Of a stretch of 64,000 nucleotides of DNA, positions 46,380 to 58,811 are shown one piece after another; the first letter of the stretch is position 1; each line of letters opens with the position of its first letter. The translations under genes were made by a program, and so were the position numbers. Under the pieces are notes generated by a model, which saw nothing but the letters and a program-made list of their open reading frames with translations, did not search any database and was not told the DNA's origin. Source of the stretch: Mytilus galloprovincialis (Eukaryota > Mollusca > Bivalvia > Mytilida > Mytilidae). The stretch spans positions 56,697,560 through 56,761,559 of the forward strand of contig NC_134839.1 of assembly GCF_965363235.1 (NCBI RefSeq). The letters run 5' to 3'.

Positions 46380-46990
46380 AAGATGGCTGCCGTTGCCATG
46401 GCAACTGATAAAATGTGAAAACAAATATAAATTCTAAATCTTTCATTATAAGACCTAGCTGGATAAAACTTTATGGTAATGTTGGCAATGGTGCCCTTAG
46501 GTACCAACAGTACTTAGCTTCTGCAAAATGGATGCCATTGCCATGGAAACTGGAGAAAAGTTTAACATTGACCCTATGGGAAAAAACATCAAAGCAGCAT
46601 TTTCTTAAGGAATATCAGACCAAATTCAAAGAAACATCATGAATATGTAACATGGCATAAGTCAATGTTGCAATTGTTGTTGGAATTTTCGAAATGGACA
46701 CCGTTATCATGGAAACAGCAAAAATATCAAAAAATTTAAAATGGTCCAAACTTAATGAAACTTTTAATAGATGGTAACTGACAATTGGAGATAAGACTTT
46801 GGACTTCAGAATTTCCAAAATGGCCGCCGTTGCCATGGAAACTGCAATAATGTGAAAAATTGAAAAATGGTCAAAATTTGATGAAAATTTACAGAGAAAT
46901 ACATTCTTATGACTTTGTGTGCATTGACTGTTTAAACTTTCAAAAAGGCTGCAGTTTAGAGGCAATGTGGGAAGGGTGCCATCCGCTATT
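46380..46990. repeat. Four degenerate tandem units with TTGCCATGGAAAC
   Basis: Units marked by ATGGCTGCCGTTGCCATGG and variants at about 46383, 46528, 46693 and 46820, so 127-165 bp apart. The block ends at about 46990 near the Gla-like pseudo-exon. ORFs here are repeat-derived. Confidence 0.75.
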
Positions 46991-47063
46991 GCTTGCAATG
47001 GCAAATCTAGTTTTTCTTGCTTTTGTATTTCTTCTAAACACACATTTTTTTAGTAAATTGTAC

Positions 47064-47155
47064 CATCTTTTTTCTACAATATCTTCATTTATATGTCCTT
47101 CTTTGGGAGACAAAGTACAATTGTAACCAAAGATTATCACAGTTTTTCTTATTAT
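47064..47155 (-). pseudogene. Decayed copy of Gla-like gene exon 1
   Basis: Aligns with 32761-32854 and its flanks; about 30 nt spanning TTGTACTTTGTCTCCCAAAG are identical. The start codon is lost (ATAAG where ATGA stood), a short deletion removes signal-peptide codons, an in-frame TAG follows and the donor is weakened to GGTACAA. I found no recognisable exon 2 or 3 partner on its downstream side. An unprocessed pseudogene made by segmental duplication. Confidence 0.65.
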
Positions 47156-47521
47156 AAATACTGAAAAGAAGAAACTATCAGTCAAGATTAGAATGAATTA
47201 TATTATGTAAAGTAGTAAAGCGGACATTTGCTCCGTCTTTTTTCAAATGGTCTGGATATGTTCTTTACCATTCTGTCAACTAATAAGTGTTGTATTTAAG
47301 CATGGTATATATCTTAGTAGTACTGCATAAAAAGGTGACAGGCTACTTGTTGAAAGTGATTTGCCATACTTAAATGAATGTTCATTTGAATAACGTATAA
47401 ATTAATAATTTAATAAATATTTCTCTGTAGATCTTAATATGTTTGAGGACAGATCTATGCATAAGACAAAAACATAACATTACAGGTACTATTGTGTTGC
47501 GTTAAATGTCGATAAACTAGT

Positions 47522-48651
47522 TGATAATCCTGGTACCTTTGATAACTATTTACACCACTGGGTCGCTGCCACTGCTGGTGGACGTTTCGTCCCCGAGGGT
47601 ATCACCACCAGCCCAGTAGTCAGCACTTCGGTGTTGACATGAATATCAATTTTATCCTGCAATTAGCCAATTATAGTACGTACAAATAACAGGTATACAA
47701 ATAAATTTTTGCTTTATTTGTAATTGTAAAAATAAAGTATCCTGTTATCCAACTTCCACGTTGAGCAAGCGCTAATATGAATATTTCTGTTTCCTAACCA
47801 TTCAATTTTAGGGTCCTCTTCGCGGTCCGCGTTTCAACTATGTCGATTTTTTTGAGAAATTAGAGACAATTCTTTCGAAGTTACAAGTGTTTGGAGTAAT
47901 TTCAGGATAAAAACAATATATGTACATTGTCGGAAAATTTTAATTTATTTGTACTCGCTACAAAACAGGAGAAAAGCTCGGCAGAGCCTCGTCTTTTGTC
48001 CTATTTCTAAAGCTCATACAAATAAATTTTATATTTTCCGATAATGAACATATATTGTATATACATGGTCATTTTCATAAATTTCCTGTGACAAAACTTT
48101 GAATTTTTGAAAAACTAAGGATTTTCTTATCCCAGGAAAAGATTACCTCAGCCGTATTTGGCACAACTTTTTTGCATTTTGGGTCCTCAATGCTCTTCAA
48201 CTTTATACTTGTTTGGCTTTATAACTATTTTGATCTAAGCGTCACTGATGAGTCTTATGTAGACGAAACGCGCGTCTGGCGTATAAAATTATAATCCTTG
48301 TACCTTTGATAAATATTTATACCACTGGGTCAATGCCACTGCTGATGGACGTTTTGCCCCCGAGGGTATCACTAGCCAAGTAGTCAGCACTTCGGTGTTG
48401 ACATGAATATCAATTATATGGTCATTTTTATAAATTTCTTGTGACAAAACTCTGATTTTTTCTAAAAACTAAGGATTTTCTTATTCGTATTTGCCACAAC
48501 TTTTTGGCATTTTGGGTTCTCAATGCTCTTAAACTGTGTACTTGTTTGGCTTTATACCTATGTTGATCTGAGCGTCACTGATAAGTTGTTTGTAGACGAA
48601 ACGCGCGTCTGGCGTATACAATTATAATACTAGTACCTTTGATAACTATTG
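47522..48651 (+). repeat. Family A, two tandem units inserted in a segmental duplicate
   Basis: Two units of roughly 340 bp with CCACTGGGTC, GACGTTT-G-CCCCGAGGGTATCAC, CAGCACTTCGGTGTTGACAT and GACGAAACGCGCGTCTGGCG. Both end GTACCTTTGATAA. The first unit is split by a foldback at about 47657-48066. The insertion is absent from the matching place near 38410. Confidence 0.85.
47657..48066. mobile_element. Foldback insertion inside family A
   Basis: Interrupts the AATATCAATT-TAT…TGGTCATTTT junction that is continuous in the second unit. Contains nested inverted repeats: ACAATATATGTACATTGTCGG (first 20 matched) at about 47910 against its complement near 48045. An inner stem is built on AAAAGCTCGG-CAGAGCC-TCTTTT. 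Confidence 0.7.
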
Positions 48652-49125
48652 GAGTTTGCTTGATTGAAACTCATTAGAATGACACTTACTCAAAAAGCTC
48701 ATAAATGTTTGTAATAAATATTATGAAAAATGATACTTCGATGTATTTTAATTAAATTGTTAAAATTATATATTTCATTTGAAAAATTAATGCAGGTAGG
48801 TCATTTATGTAAAAAGATTATGACAATTGATGCTATATATAATTTATTCAGATTAAAAAATAAAAAGAAGAACAAATTACATTAATAACTATTGTTTAAT
48901 AATGTTATTACAGAATTGAGACACTTAATTTATCCTTTTACAGTATAAATCAAATCAAATGTAAATAAAAGGGTTATGTTTTAGTAAGCAAATATTCGTG
49001 TGTCTAAAATCCAATGACAATAAAACAAATATTAAGATAATGGATTTGAATTGTGTTTTACATATATTGTCAATTGTTGTTAACAAAAAATATTTTGAAC
49101 ATTGACCAGTTAGGTCACACCAATT
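48652..49125. repeat. Segmental duplicate, right part
   Basis: Matches 38430-38930 after the family A insertion. See 38330-38930. Confidence 0.75.
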
Positions 49126-50139
49126 TAATTCCTTGTTCGACGGAACCGCCCGCACCTATTTTTTTCAAAACAGAATTTTTATTTTTATTATATTCCCGCT
49201 TCCCGCATCCGGAAATGTTAACATGTCTATTTCCTGCACCGTTTTTTTGTAAATATTTTAAAAAGATCTCAACATTTGTTTGTAAAATCACAGTCTAACC
49301 TTATACACATATATGTCTCTGCCTTATATAACGATTTAATAATTTAAACCTATAAGCACCCCACAACACTGTAAATATCTGTGAGAATATTTGTTTCGGC
49401 ATGAGTGGAGTGGGAGTGCTCCGATAAAAATATATAACAGCGGAAAAAGGACGTACTTTGACCTATGTTTGTTATTATCAGGTTATCCCTCAGACAAGAC
49501 CTTGAAGGGGCTTTTTACCATGTTTACTGTTGCAGAAAAGAAAATAGAGATACTAAGGATTTGTATAGTGCTACTATACAAAACCTTTGAAAACTTAAGA
49601 ATTTTTTACTCAAAAAGAGGAGAAATACATTATATTATTAAACAACTTTTCTAAAAGAGGTGTCCAATTATTTTGAATAATATTAAACTGTTAAAGTACA
49701 TGTAAATGTGTTAACATGGTTAAAGTCCAGTAAAATTCTTGGACATGTTTTGACCATTTAATACCATATAGATATTAAAGTTCTTTGGGAAAATATTAGC
49801 CCTTTTGTACTAAAAGATTTTTACAAAAAAATATATTATAACTTATATTGACCCCTCATAAAAGGGATATTCATAACATTAAGGGGTTGTTCTGAACCTG
49901 ATTATGACTTGGATGGAGAATTGTCTCATTGTCAGTCACACATACATACTAGACCAAATTTAATTATTCAATTATCTGATTATTTCTTGTTGAACAGGGA
50001 AAAATGCTTCATAAATTAAAGAAATGTCAAGGTACAAGTGATAAATCAAGTTTTAATATAGTGAAAACCTACTATTTTATGTTTACAAAAAAAAATTATA
50101 ATCGCTCGACTTAACTTTTTAAGCTTCGCCTCAAAAATT
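49126..50139. other. No gene recognised
   Basis: AT-rich. Small family B traces at about 49440-49490 and 49905-49935. The 87-codon ORF at 49391 lacks protein-like features. Confidence 0.5.
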
Positions 50140-50262
50140 TCGGGGCCTTTTATAGCTGACTATGAAGGTATGGGCTTTGCTCATTGTTGTAGGCTGTACG
50201 GTGACCTATAGTTGTTTTAAATTCTGTGTCATGTTGGTCACTTGTGGAGAGCTGTCTCATTG
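50140..50262 (+). repeat. Family B short interspersed element
   Basis: GGGGCCTTTTATAGCTGACT, GTACGGTGACCTATAGTTGT and GAGAGCTGTCTCATTGGC. The ORF starting at 50162 is a by-product. Confidence 0.8.
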
Positions 50263-51216
50263 GCTTTTTGGTTTTGTAGCTGGTATTGTAATGGCACACT
50301 TTCTTTTCAAGTTTTGCTTTTTGGTTGGTACTTTTTGTTGTTGTGGTCATAAATCATTTTTTATTGGTAAAAGTGGTAAAGCCATAGTGTGCTGATTTCT
50401 TAAGAGGGTTGGAATGTTTACCTGATAAAAGTATATCCACATCCGGTAGAGTGAAAATGTTTTGATCAAATAAATGATGCATAAAATATACAGGCGACTG
50501 CTGGAGCCAAACAATTATATTGCATCCACATAATCTGGCAGCAGATTTAATTTCACTGGGTGTAGTCCACAAACTTCCAAGTAATATGCCCTGTATATAC
50601 CTATCAAACGTCGTGGTATTATATCATGCCTTGGGTAAGCATAACTCTAGATTCCCATCAAATCCAATTTTTGACAATAAGAGACCATACAAAATACCTA
50701 TATGTATCACTCAGACTCAAGTCTCCAGTTTTGATAAAACTTAAAGACTGAAAAAATAGATTCCATCTCCTCGAACTGTATAAGATAAATATGTGTCATT
50801 ATCTATGACAAGATATGATGAAGGCAGTGAATCTAACTTTTCCCCAAAAAAAGTACAGAATAACCAGATTGTGAATTTGAATTTATTTTTTATTATTTTG
50901 TGTTGTTAACTCTTGAAAGCTTCTGTGAAGTTACCTCCAGAACCGTAGCTTGTATGGTCCGGAAATAGTCAAAACATATCACAAGGACCTAAGATCTACG
51001 TACGATTCCGCAGCTACTGTGAAGTTGGAGACTGCTGCTGAATAGAAGAAATTTTATTCGGAATTTCACCTGTATTTTGTCTGTGAACAGCAGGAATAAC
51101 CGTGATCACCTACCACAGTATAATCAACGCCATAATCACTGTTATGTGATATGGGGAATTCTGTATCAGATGAATACTGTAAAAGGTCAGCCTGATCACC
51201 GGATTTTATTACCTAC

Positions 51217-51490
51217 AGTGGAGATCACTTCTAACCTCTCATTAGAACTGTCAGAATATCTGTCATAGAACTGTTCTAACCTGTCCTAGAACAGTTCTAC
51301 CTAGAACAGTTCTACCCTAGAACTGTTCTAAGTAGAACTGTCAGAATCAGTTCTAGGTAAAACTGTCAGGATCAGTTCTAGGGTAGAACTGTCTAAATCA
51401 GTTATAGGTAGAACTGTCCAAATCAGTTCTAACCGTAGAACTGTCAGCAGAACTGACTAAATCAGTCAGGACTGTAGAACAGTTCTAAAT
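51217..51490 (+). repeat. Array of AGAACTGTTCTA near-palindromes (plus copy)
   Basis: Begins TACAGTGGAGATCACTTCTA and ACCTCTCATTA, then about a dozen variations of TAGAACTGTCARAATCAGTTCTA. It is the inverted counterpart of 63180-63593. Confidence 0.8.
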
Positions 51491-51883
51491 GACGTCACTG
51501 CAGTAAGGGCACTTTAGAATTTAGAAGAAATAAATCACTTCCAATTACTTTGCTATAGCAGATTTTCTATATTTTTTACTGATCAAACGTTACATGTACA
51601 AATATCGAAGTGAATAGAAGGTTATCCAACTCATCAGAGAAATATTTTTATAAGATTGCATAGGAAACATCATTGTTTACGTTTCTTTGTTCCCCGTTTT
51701 TAACAGTCTCTTCATAAATATAACTCTGCATTTAATTCATGGAATTTTAATCGTAATTTACCTTGTTTGCTTTGGATTTATATTCATTTAAGATTCTGTT
51801 TTGACAAATGTAATGGCCTGACCACTAAGTATAACCGACGATTGGGCTCAAGCAGAAAAGACTATCAGGTGCTGATACTTTAA

Positions 51884-52204
51884 TCAAGAGTCAATATAAC
51901 AAATGGTAAAAAGCTGAAAATACAAATAAAATACAATTTTACAATGTGTTCAATTAATGTTATTAAAACGAAATGTCAAAAATAATAGATAGCACAGTCC
52001 GTTGAATGCGAGAAAATATTGTACTTCAAGAACGGTTAAATTTCAAGTATTTCACGGAGAAAAGGTTCAAAAATGTAGAGAGCAATTTGAAGGGTTCAAA
52101 TACAATGTTGTAAAATTAACTCACTCTGTTGTTAGCCACGAATTGTGTCCAAGATGACGTCTCAACGAAATGTTCCTCGTGATCGTAATGACCTTGCAAT
52201 TTTC
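51884..52204 (-). CDS. Candidate last two exons of an unrecognised gene
   Basis: Exon 52125-52204 follows a strong pyrimidine tract and GTAACAG acceptor. It encodes KLQGHYDHEEHFVETSSW and eight more residues, ending at AGA|GTGAGT. An acceptor TGTATTTTCAG at 51914-51916 then opens nine in-frame codons and a TGA (51884-51886). Composition is protein-like and phases match. The plus strand also has a short ORF over this stretch, so strand is uncertain. No upstream exon or homologue was recognised, and it may be part of a repeat. Confidence 0.25.
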
Positions 52205-52494
52205 CTGTTACGGATATGTATGAGAGAGGGAAAGGTAGCGACGGTACGATGTTTTAACGTTAAAGATGAATAATCCTCCTAGACTGAAACACATAAATAG
52301 ATTAAGAATATAATCAAACGAACTATACAAATTACGGAACGGTGTAACAGAATAACAAATGTTCAAACGAAAATTGTACAGTGGATGAATTATGGGATAT
52401 TAATGAAAAAAGTGTTGTATTTACTATACTATATATAAAAATATTAATTTTCGCGAACCATTTAGGTCACGGAAATTCCAAAATATGGCATCAG

Positions 52495-52905
52495 TAAGGA
52501 GAGTTGTACAAACAATGTAAATACACAGAACCCCATCCAAACTTGCTTTAACTAATAGTATTCATCTTTTTCTATTTTATATGTACTAACAACATTCCAT
52601 TTTTCTATAATTTCGATTAAAAAATTCCAAAATCTGAGTTAAAACAGGTCGAATGCCCCAAATAAACGTTGTCTGATTGGTTGAAGTACTGTGGCGTCGA
52701 TGATAAGCATAGAAAGCCTCGATGTAAAGCACAAGCCTCGATGTAAAGCACACGCTTCACATGAATAAGGAGAGTTTTACAAATAATGTGAATACACAGA
52801 TCTTCCATCCTATTTATGTTTTGCTGAAAATGTTGCAGTGTTCATCATTTCTGTTTTGATTCTGCTAACAACATTCCATTTTTTCTATAATTCCGATTTA
52901 AAGAT
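52495..52905. repeat. Direct duplication, about 130 bp, 270 bp apart
   Basis: 52495-52620 and 52764-52900 share TAAGGAGAGTT, TACAAA-AATGT, AATACACAGA and CTAACAACATTCCATTTTT. A short AGCCTCGATGTAAAGCACA duplicate lies between them. Confidence 0.75.
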
Positions 52906-53949
52906 GTGGAAACCCGTAATAAAAATAGATGGCCTCAATGATTTATTAAAAAGCAACGCAAAAAAAATCCGTTAATACAAACATGTTGAACTTCGACCCT
53001 GAGTTAATAAACCGATTCACAATAAAGATCTCCTTGCGCTCAAATGTAATTCTTAGTGAAGTATACGGGTAAATTCGTTTACAGAAATTTATACACACTT
53101 TTATCATTAATATATTACCAGGCTTTTGCATATTCACGTTTTTCATGTTCAACTTTAGTCAAATTCAATTCTATACATTTTTTTTACGTAAAGCAATAGG
53201 AGTAAGAATATTATTTCGCGCCAATTTAACCAGCATCACCGCCACCATCATGATTATTTACCGTTATCTTTGTGAAATTTCAGTTATATAGTTTATTAAT
53301 TAGAGAAATTTTGGTAAGTATAACTTATTAATGTTAAGGTTCTACTGATGTGCTTCTCTAGACCTTTTTGACGGTCAGTTTTACCCCATTTATCTCAATA
53401 TTATCCCCGATGACAGAAATGTCAACCCGACCTATTCGTGTCAAAAGTGAAAATCGATCTATTTGATGAACTAATTTCTTCATAAACTGTGCATGCATTA
53501 TTTCTGTATTATTTGATAACCAATCACATTCACGTTGCATGTTTGCATGATAATGGGTTATGTATTAGTGGATTGTAAGGGCGATGCAACATGTGAGGTC
53601 TGCGCGATCACGTGACATTATTATTTGTAAACAAACATGCTCCCCGTGTAACACGTGTCTGAATTATCCTTTCAAAGTGTTATGAATCTTTCAATCACTA
53701 TTTTATGATATATTTTTCTGTTTTTAGGTTTGCATATCAGTAGTCAAAGTGAATTAGACATAGTTCTGTGGGTTTTTTTTTTTTTAGATTGGTGGTATAT
53801 AAGTCTACATTATTTAACTGAAGTCTAATAAGATGACTCAACTTTTCCTCTTATTCTCCCTCTATTTTTGAAACCTGCATACCAAATGAAAGGGCATTTG
53901 CTCCCCTTGAACAATATTTGGCCCCTTCCCTGTCATTTCCCTTTAAATT
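52906..53949. other. No gene recognised
   Basis: AT-rich. A T-run lies near 53775. No coding or repeat structure found apart from the flanking elements. Confidence 0.5.
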
Positions 53950-53950
53950 A

Positions 53951-54262
53951 GTTCGAGATTACTCTGACGTCCAACGGCAAAATGCCGAAATCGATGGGTC
54001 ACTGTGAAAACTGTTAAAATATGGAAAAATAAAGGTTGGCAGGTAGATGAAACTTACATAAATAAAGAGATAAATGAAAAATGAACAGATTGGTGCCCGA
54101 TTTACATAACTCCATGGCCGTCAGTCGGCATCAGAAGCGGCGAAGCAGCGCATCTATTTTGGGTGGGCAAATATCCACTTTTTGATATGGGACGAGCTCT
54201 GACGTCCCACGGCCCCAGCTTGTCTGGCAAAACAGCCGTTGGACGTCAGAGTAATCTCGGAC
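53951..54262. mobile_element. 312-bp TIR MITE with TA duplication
   Basis: Inverted repeats of 28 bp (GTTCGAGATTACTCTGACGT then CCAACGGC; one mismatch) at 53951-53978 and 54235-54262. TA immediately flanks both ends. Internal copies of the TCTGACGTCCMACGGC motif are seen. No coding capacity. The TA duplication suggests mobilisation by a Tc1/mariner-type transposase. Confidence 0.85.
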
Positions 54263-54639
54263 TACTTTTAAATTTGCTCAAAAGTCATAGTCCATTTACA
54301 GAAACGGCTGATTTGTGATTTTACCATCTTAACTGAAATTTTCATATTGAACACATTTGACCATTCAGTATGAGTTCCCATGTATTTTTGTCTTATATGA
54401 AGGAGGTTTTAGGTCATGTTTTCCTAAACACCTTATTGCTATTTGTCTGTCTGGATTGTTAAAACCACAAAATCAAATATCGATGAATATGCAAGTTTTC
54501 AACAATCCAGGAGAATTGACATCCACGAAAAATATAGGAATCCACAGTAAGATTTAGGTTTTGATAAATTTTGGAAATGACATTAGGAAGTTATAAAACT
54601 TTATTCTTTGAATGAAGGGGAGGACAGCGGGGTACCCTT

Positions 54640-54895
54640 CTCCCTTCTCCCACCCCTCTTCTCCTTTCTCTTACCCCCGTTCTCCTTTCTCCCATTAGAA
54701 TAAAACATCTCCTTTTGAGATATTTTTTCTTGAAATATTAGAAATTTTTTTAAAAGTAGAGATATTTTATTTTTTCTCCTTTCTCCAACTTTTTCTCCTT
54801 TCTCCCAGCCTTCCTCTCCTTTCTCCTACCTACTTTCTCCTTTCTCCCACCCCCTTTCTCCTACCCCCTTTCTCCCTTACCCCTGTCGTCCCCCT
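54640..54895. repeat. Polypyrimidine TTTCTCC minisatellite
   Basis: Two clusters of TTTCTCCTTTCTCC and CCCCCTTTCTCC variants give near-pure pyrimidine on this strand, interrupted by an AT-rich stretch at about 54700-54775. Confidence 0.85.
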
Positions 54896-55849
54896 CTTGA
54901 ATATGTTTCAAGCATATTACATGCATGCTCAGCACCGCTTTTTATCAGGAATTTTATAATTTATGTCTTAAAATTCGGGTTTTTTCTATTATAAAAATAG
55001 GTGGATTTTCAAGTTAATGAGAAAAATGCTTTGTTCACTAATTTAGCAATGCTTTAACTGTTGTGAATGTGAGCTCCCTTCGGCTATTATTAGAATCTAG
55101 ATTTACATCATTCATTTTCAATGTAAGAGTTCTCCTTTCATTCAAAAGGTAAATTTCCATGTTTGCTGGTCACTTGACTAGAAACTGCATTCAGTGATAT
55201 TGTTTGTCTCAATTTACGCCTGAATTTCAGATTTTTCCGAATTACCAATCACTAAAATAAATGTTATTTAATATGTATTAAATACATGTAGCATTGTATG
55301 TAACTATCATATTCATGTTTTTATTTGACATTATGAAAGTACTATTGAGATCCAGGATTCTGACTTGAATAAACAGTGTTTGTAACACACATAGTTTTAT
55401 CCGTTTCTTTCCCTTCCCTTAAAAGTATCTTTCAGTTTGAAACTACCTGACAATCATACTGAGTTCACACCTAATTTGAATTGGATTGACATTAACTAAT
55501 TTGAATTAGTTTAATTCACATTTGAAACGGTTTACATTAACAAACACATAGTTCAAATGCGAATCGAATGCAAGTGAATTGTTTGTCTATCTATGGTCAA
55601 CATGTTGGGGTATGACTATACCGCTTTTACCAATTTTAAGAAACATTGTTGAATTTTATTTAATTATGGAAGCTTACTTTTCATTTATATAAATTTAAGA
55701 TTAATATTTCTGAGGTTATGGATTGTCTCTACTTATAAAAGGGGAGGATTCCATTACCAAGTTATTTAATATATTTATTAATAATTAAATTGTATTCAGG
55801 CGCATAGCTCCCTATATGCCAACACGCAACTGCGTGCATATCAATTCAG

Positions 55850-55970
55850 CATGCAAAAAAAATGTCAAAATAAAAATTTATAGCATTCGGCATGCAAAAA
55901 AAAATGTCAAAATAAAAATTTATAGCATTCAGTATGCAAAAAAAAAATATCAAAATAAAAATTTAAAGGA
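55850..55970. repeat. Three tandem 41-42-bp units
   Basis: ATGCAAAAAAAA, GTCAAAATAAAAATTTATAG and CATTC recur with starts at 55851, 55892 and 55934. Confidence 0.9.
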
Positions 55971-56499
55971 AACACAAATATGTTGTTTATAATAAAAAAA
56001 TCATTTGAAAATTGTATGTTTTTCGAATATCATAAAAACAGTTGTGAAAATGAATAATCAGTCCCTTGCTTTAATGAAAAATCTTGCTTCACTAGTGCAG
56101 AAAATGAATAATTTGTCCTCTTAGATTACAAAAATAAATAACCGATCAAAAACAAATCCACCTGCCCCTCCCCCAGAATATCAAATGGTCGACCCCTAAG
56201 TCTAAGATTTTTGGATAAAGGACCACAATAGGTAAAAGTCCAATTTAATATTAAATGTTTTAAGTTCTTAGACTACATTTATTCTGTGTCAAAAACCTAT
56301 TCTGTATTTGATCACAATCCAAATTCAGAGCTGTATCAGGCTTTAATGTTGTGTCCATACTTGCCCCAACTGTTCAGGGTTCGGCCTCTGCTGTAGTATC
56401 AAGCTGCGCCCTGTGGAGCATCTGGTTTATTTGAAGGGAAGATGTTCCCGACCTGTTTATTAGTGGAATTGTGAATCAGGCCATTTTTCTTCTCAATTG

Positions 56500-56640
56500 T
56501 ATTAATGTATACTTTTCATGTTGGGACAGTTTCCCTCATTTTTGAAGGCTGTATGGTTGCCTATAATTGCTTTGTCATTTGAACATTTGTGGGTAGTTGT
56601 CTTATTGGCAATCTTATTACATATTTTAATTTTTATACGT
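56500..56640 (+). repeat. Family B copy, diverged
   Basis: TGAAGGCTGTATGGTTGCCT, GTGGGTAGTTGTCTTATTGG. A second diverged copy lies at 58030-58135 (TTAAGGCTATATGGTTGCCT, AGCTGTCTCATTGG, ACCACATATA). Confidence 0.7.
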
Positions 56641-58661
56641 ATCCATCCTTCAGAAAAGTTGTTCCAAATGTAATGAATCCCCTCCAGGCTTGCCTTTATC
56701 TTCATTGGAACAATTTTTGGGATACGATTGCTTTCAAGCAATCTGTAGACTTATACTAGTGGCTCAGAGAATTGCCCTCACGTCTATCGTTTTATTCTAA
56801 ACATTAAGGAACATCTCAGATTCTTATGATTGTCTTGCTTTAAAGGTAAAAACAAACAAAGGGATTGAACTTTAACAACTTTCCTATAATGTTCTTTTCA
56901 TAATCTTCATGTTTGATAATTCCCTTGACTTATATGCGTGTTTTTAACAACACGGAAAATCAGAATTACGCAGTATTTATATTTAGTGTTTTTCTAAATT
57001 TAGAAACACGTTAGAGGGAATTCCCAGTTTGATAAAATGCGAGAGTTCTCTGAATTCCGATAAATCTATTTCTGTCATATAAGAACTGAAGTGGAGTTTT
57101 TCTTATATTTTACCTTTATGAAACTGATATTTGAGATTGTACTTCCATAAAGAAATAGAGAACTATCTAGGTCGTTTAATAAACATTTAATATACGTTCT
57201 TGCTCCAGGTTTTTTATGGAAATTATGCGCATGTGTATAGTTTTCTTGACTTTGAGGGGTTTTCGATTGAATGGTTGCTCTGGATTCCCCACTCAATTAA
57301 TTAATTTTAAACTCATGGGATCTTTTCTATGTATGTCTGCTATTGAAGGTTATTATTGTTGCATAATTTTAAATCATATGCATCATTTAAATGAAAATAA
57401 ATATAGTCCACATCGTAGAACACCCCTTCAGGCAAAATGGAGTCTTCCATATTATTGTTTCCAATTGTCTCCCTTCTGGAAGTAACTTCCGTGAATTCTG
57501 AATTAAAACAATACGTCGAGTATTAGCTCGTTCTGTCAATAAAGTGTATTATATTAAAAATGATCGAAATTTAAACCGATAAATGTGTACGGAAAGGAGT
57601 CATGATCACTGACCGAAAGGAAATTAAATATTTAAAGAGTTAGGAATGAGGTTCCTCCTAGAATTAACGTAGGAAAATAGGTGATAAGATACGAAGTGAA
57701 ATACCTTCTCTCACTCTGAGTCTCATTGACTGCTGTGGAAAGTAAACTTGGAATTGATAGTACAAAAATAAAACACAATAGGCCTAATCGCATTGTTCAT
57801 ACACTTTTATCCGGGACTGGCTATTTTGTAACTATTTTACATGTGCAGTTGAATTAGTTTTGAAAATAATATTATCCAGCTACATGTATACATGTACATG
57901 TGTCAACGAAACAACGGTAATCGTATCCGTCAGAGCAATCTGCTCTTTGATTTTTTTGGGGGGAGGGTTCCAAACCTGTTGTTTATAAGTTGCAAATCAG
58001 GCCATTACATTAATTGTTGCTTACTTAACATGTCTAGACTGTTTTTTTCTCACTTATTAAGGCTATATGGTTGCCTATAATTACTTTGTTATTTTAACCT
58101 CTGGAAAGCTGTCTCATTGGAAATTATACCACATATATACAGATTTTTATATGGATTGTAGACCTGAAAAAGATTTTCAAAGTTGAATATGCTGCAAACT
58201 TTAAACAACCTACTACTTATTTACCATGCATGTCTATCATGAAACTTTTGATCAGAACTATATATAAGTGATTTCACCATTTCTTCATATGTGTACCACT
58301 ATCAATCAACAGAACAAATGCAAATTATTTTTTTAATATTTGCATATGGTTTCCTTTAATTTCTCACATCTATTTTATTTGAATTTAGGGAAATAAGTAT
58401 TATGTATACATGTATAAACAAATCTCATGTCGATATATAACATGTACAACAATCAAACATCAACCCACACCAAACTGTCTGTAGTTGAAAAACATCAAAA
58501 GGGAAAATACAGTGAAATCTGGAGAATTTATATTATCACATATACATGCATTTGAAATATATTTAAAATATTTTTTTGAAATTTTTTTAGTTTTAGGTTC
58601 CACCTAGCTACCATATTAGAAAACTGGGATTTAAATGCTAGTCTATTAGAGGGATATTTCC
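56641..58661. other. No gene recognised
   Basis: AT-rich apart from the family B trace at 58030-58135. Short ORFs (57216, 57892) show no domain-like content. Confidence 0.5.
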
Positions 58662-58811
58662 AGTGGCGAATCCAGAAATTTTCATAAGTGCGGGCCCACT
58701 GACTGCCTAAGAGAGGGCCCACTCTGATCATGCTCCAATGGTCCTCTAAATAATCAACCATATTTTTCCAGACAGGGGGGGGGGGGGGGGGGGGGCTCTT
58801 AATTCGCCTTT
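58662..58811. mobile_element. hAT-like MITE, decayed right end, with G21 run
   Basis: Left end CAGTGGCGAATCCAG and internal AATCAACCATATTTTTCCA match the MITE at 62484. A run of 21 G at 58775-58795 precedes a degraded right end (ATTCGCCTTTG). Confidence 0.7.

Noticed and set aside
50162..50395. Hydrophobic 77-codon ORF that looks membrane-like
   Set aside because: It begins inside a family B repeat and extends into low-complexity T-rich DNA.
51250..51490. AGAACA/TGTTCT motifs resembling steroid-receptor response elements
   Set aside because: The half-sites overlap without the 3-nt spacer and belong to a repeat array. The nuclear receptors concerned are not expected in a bivalve.
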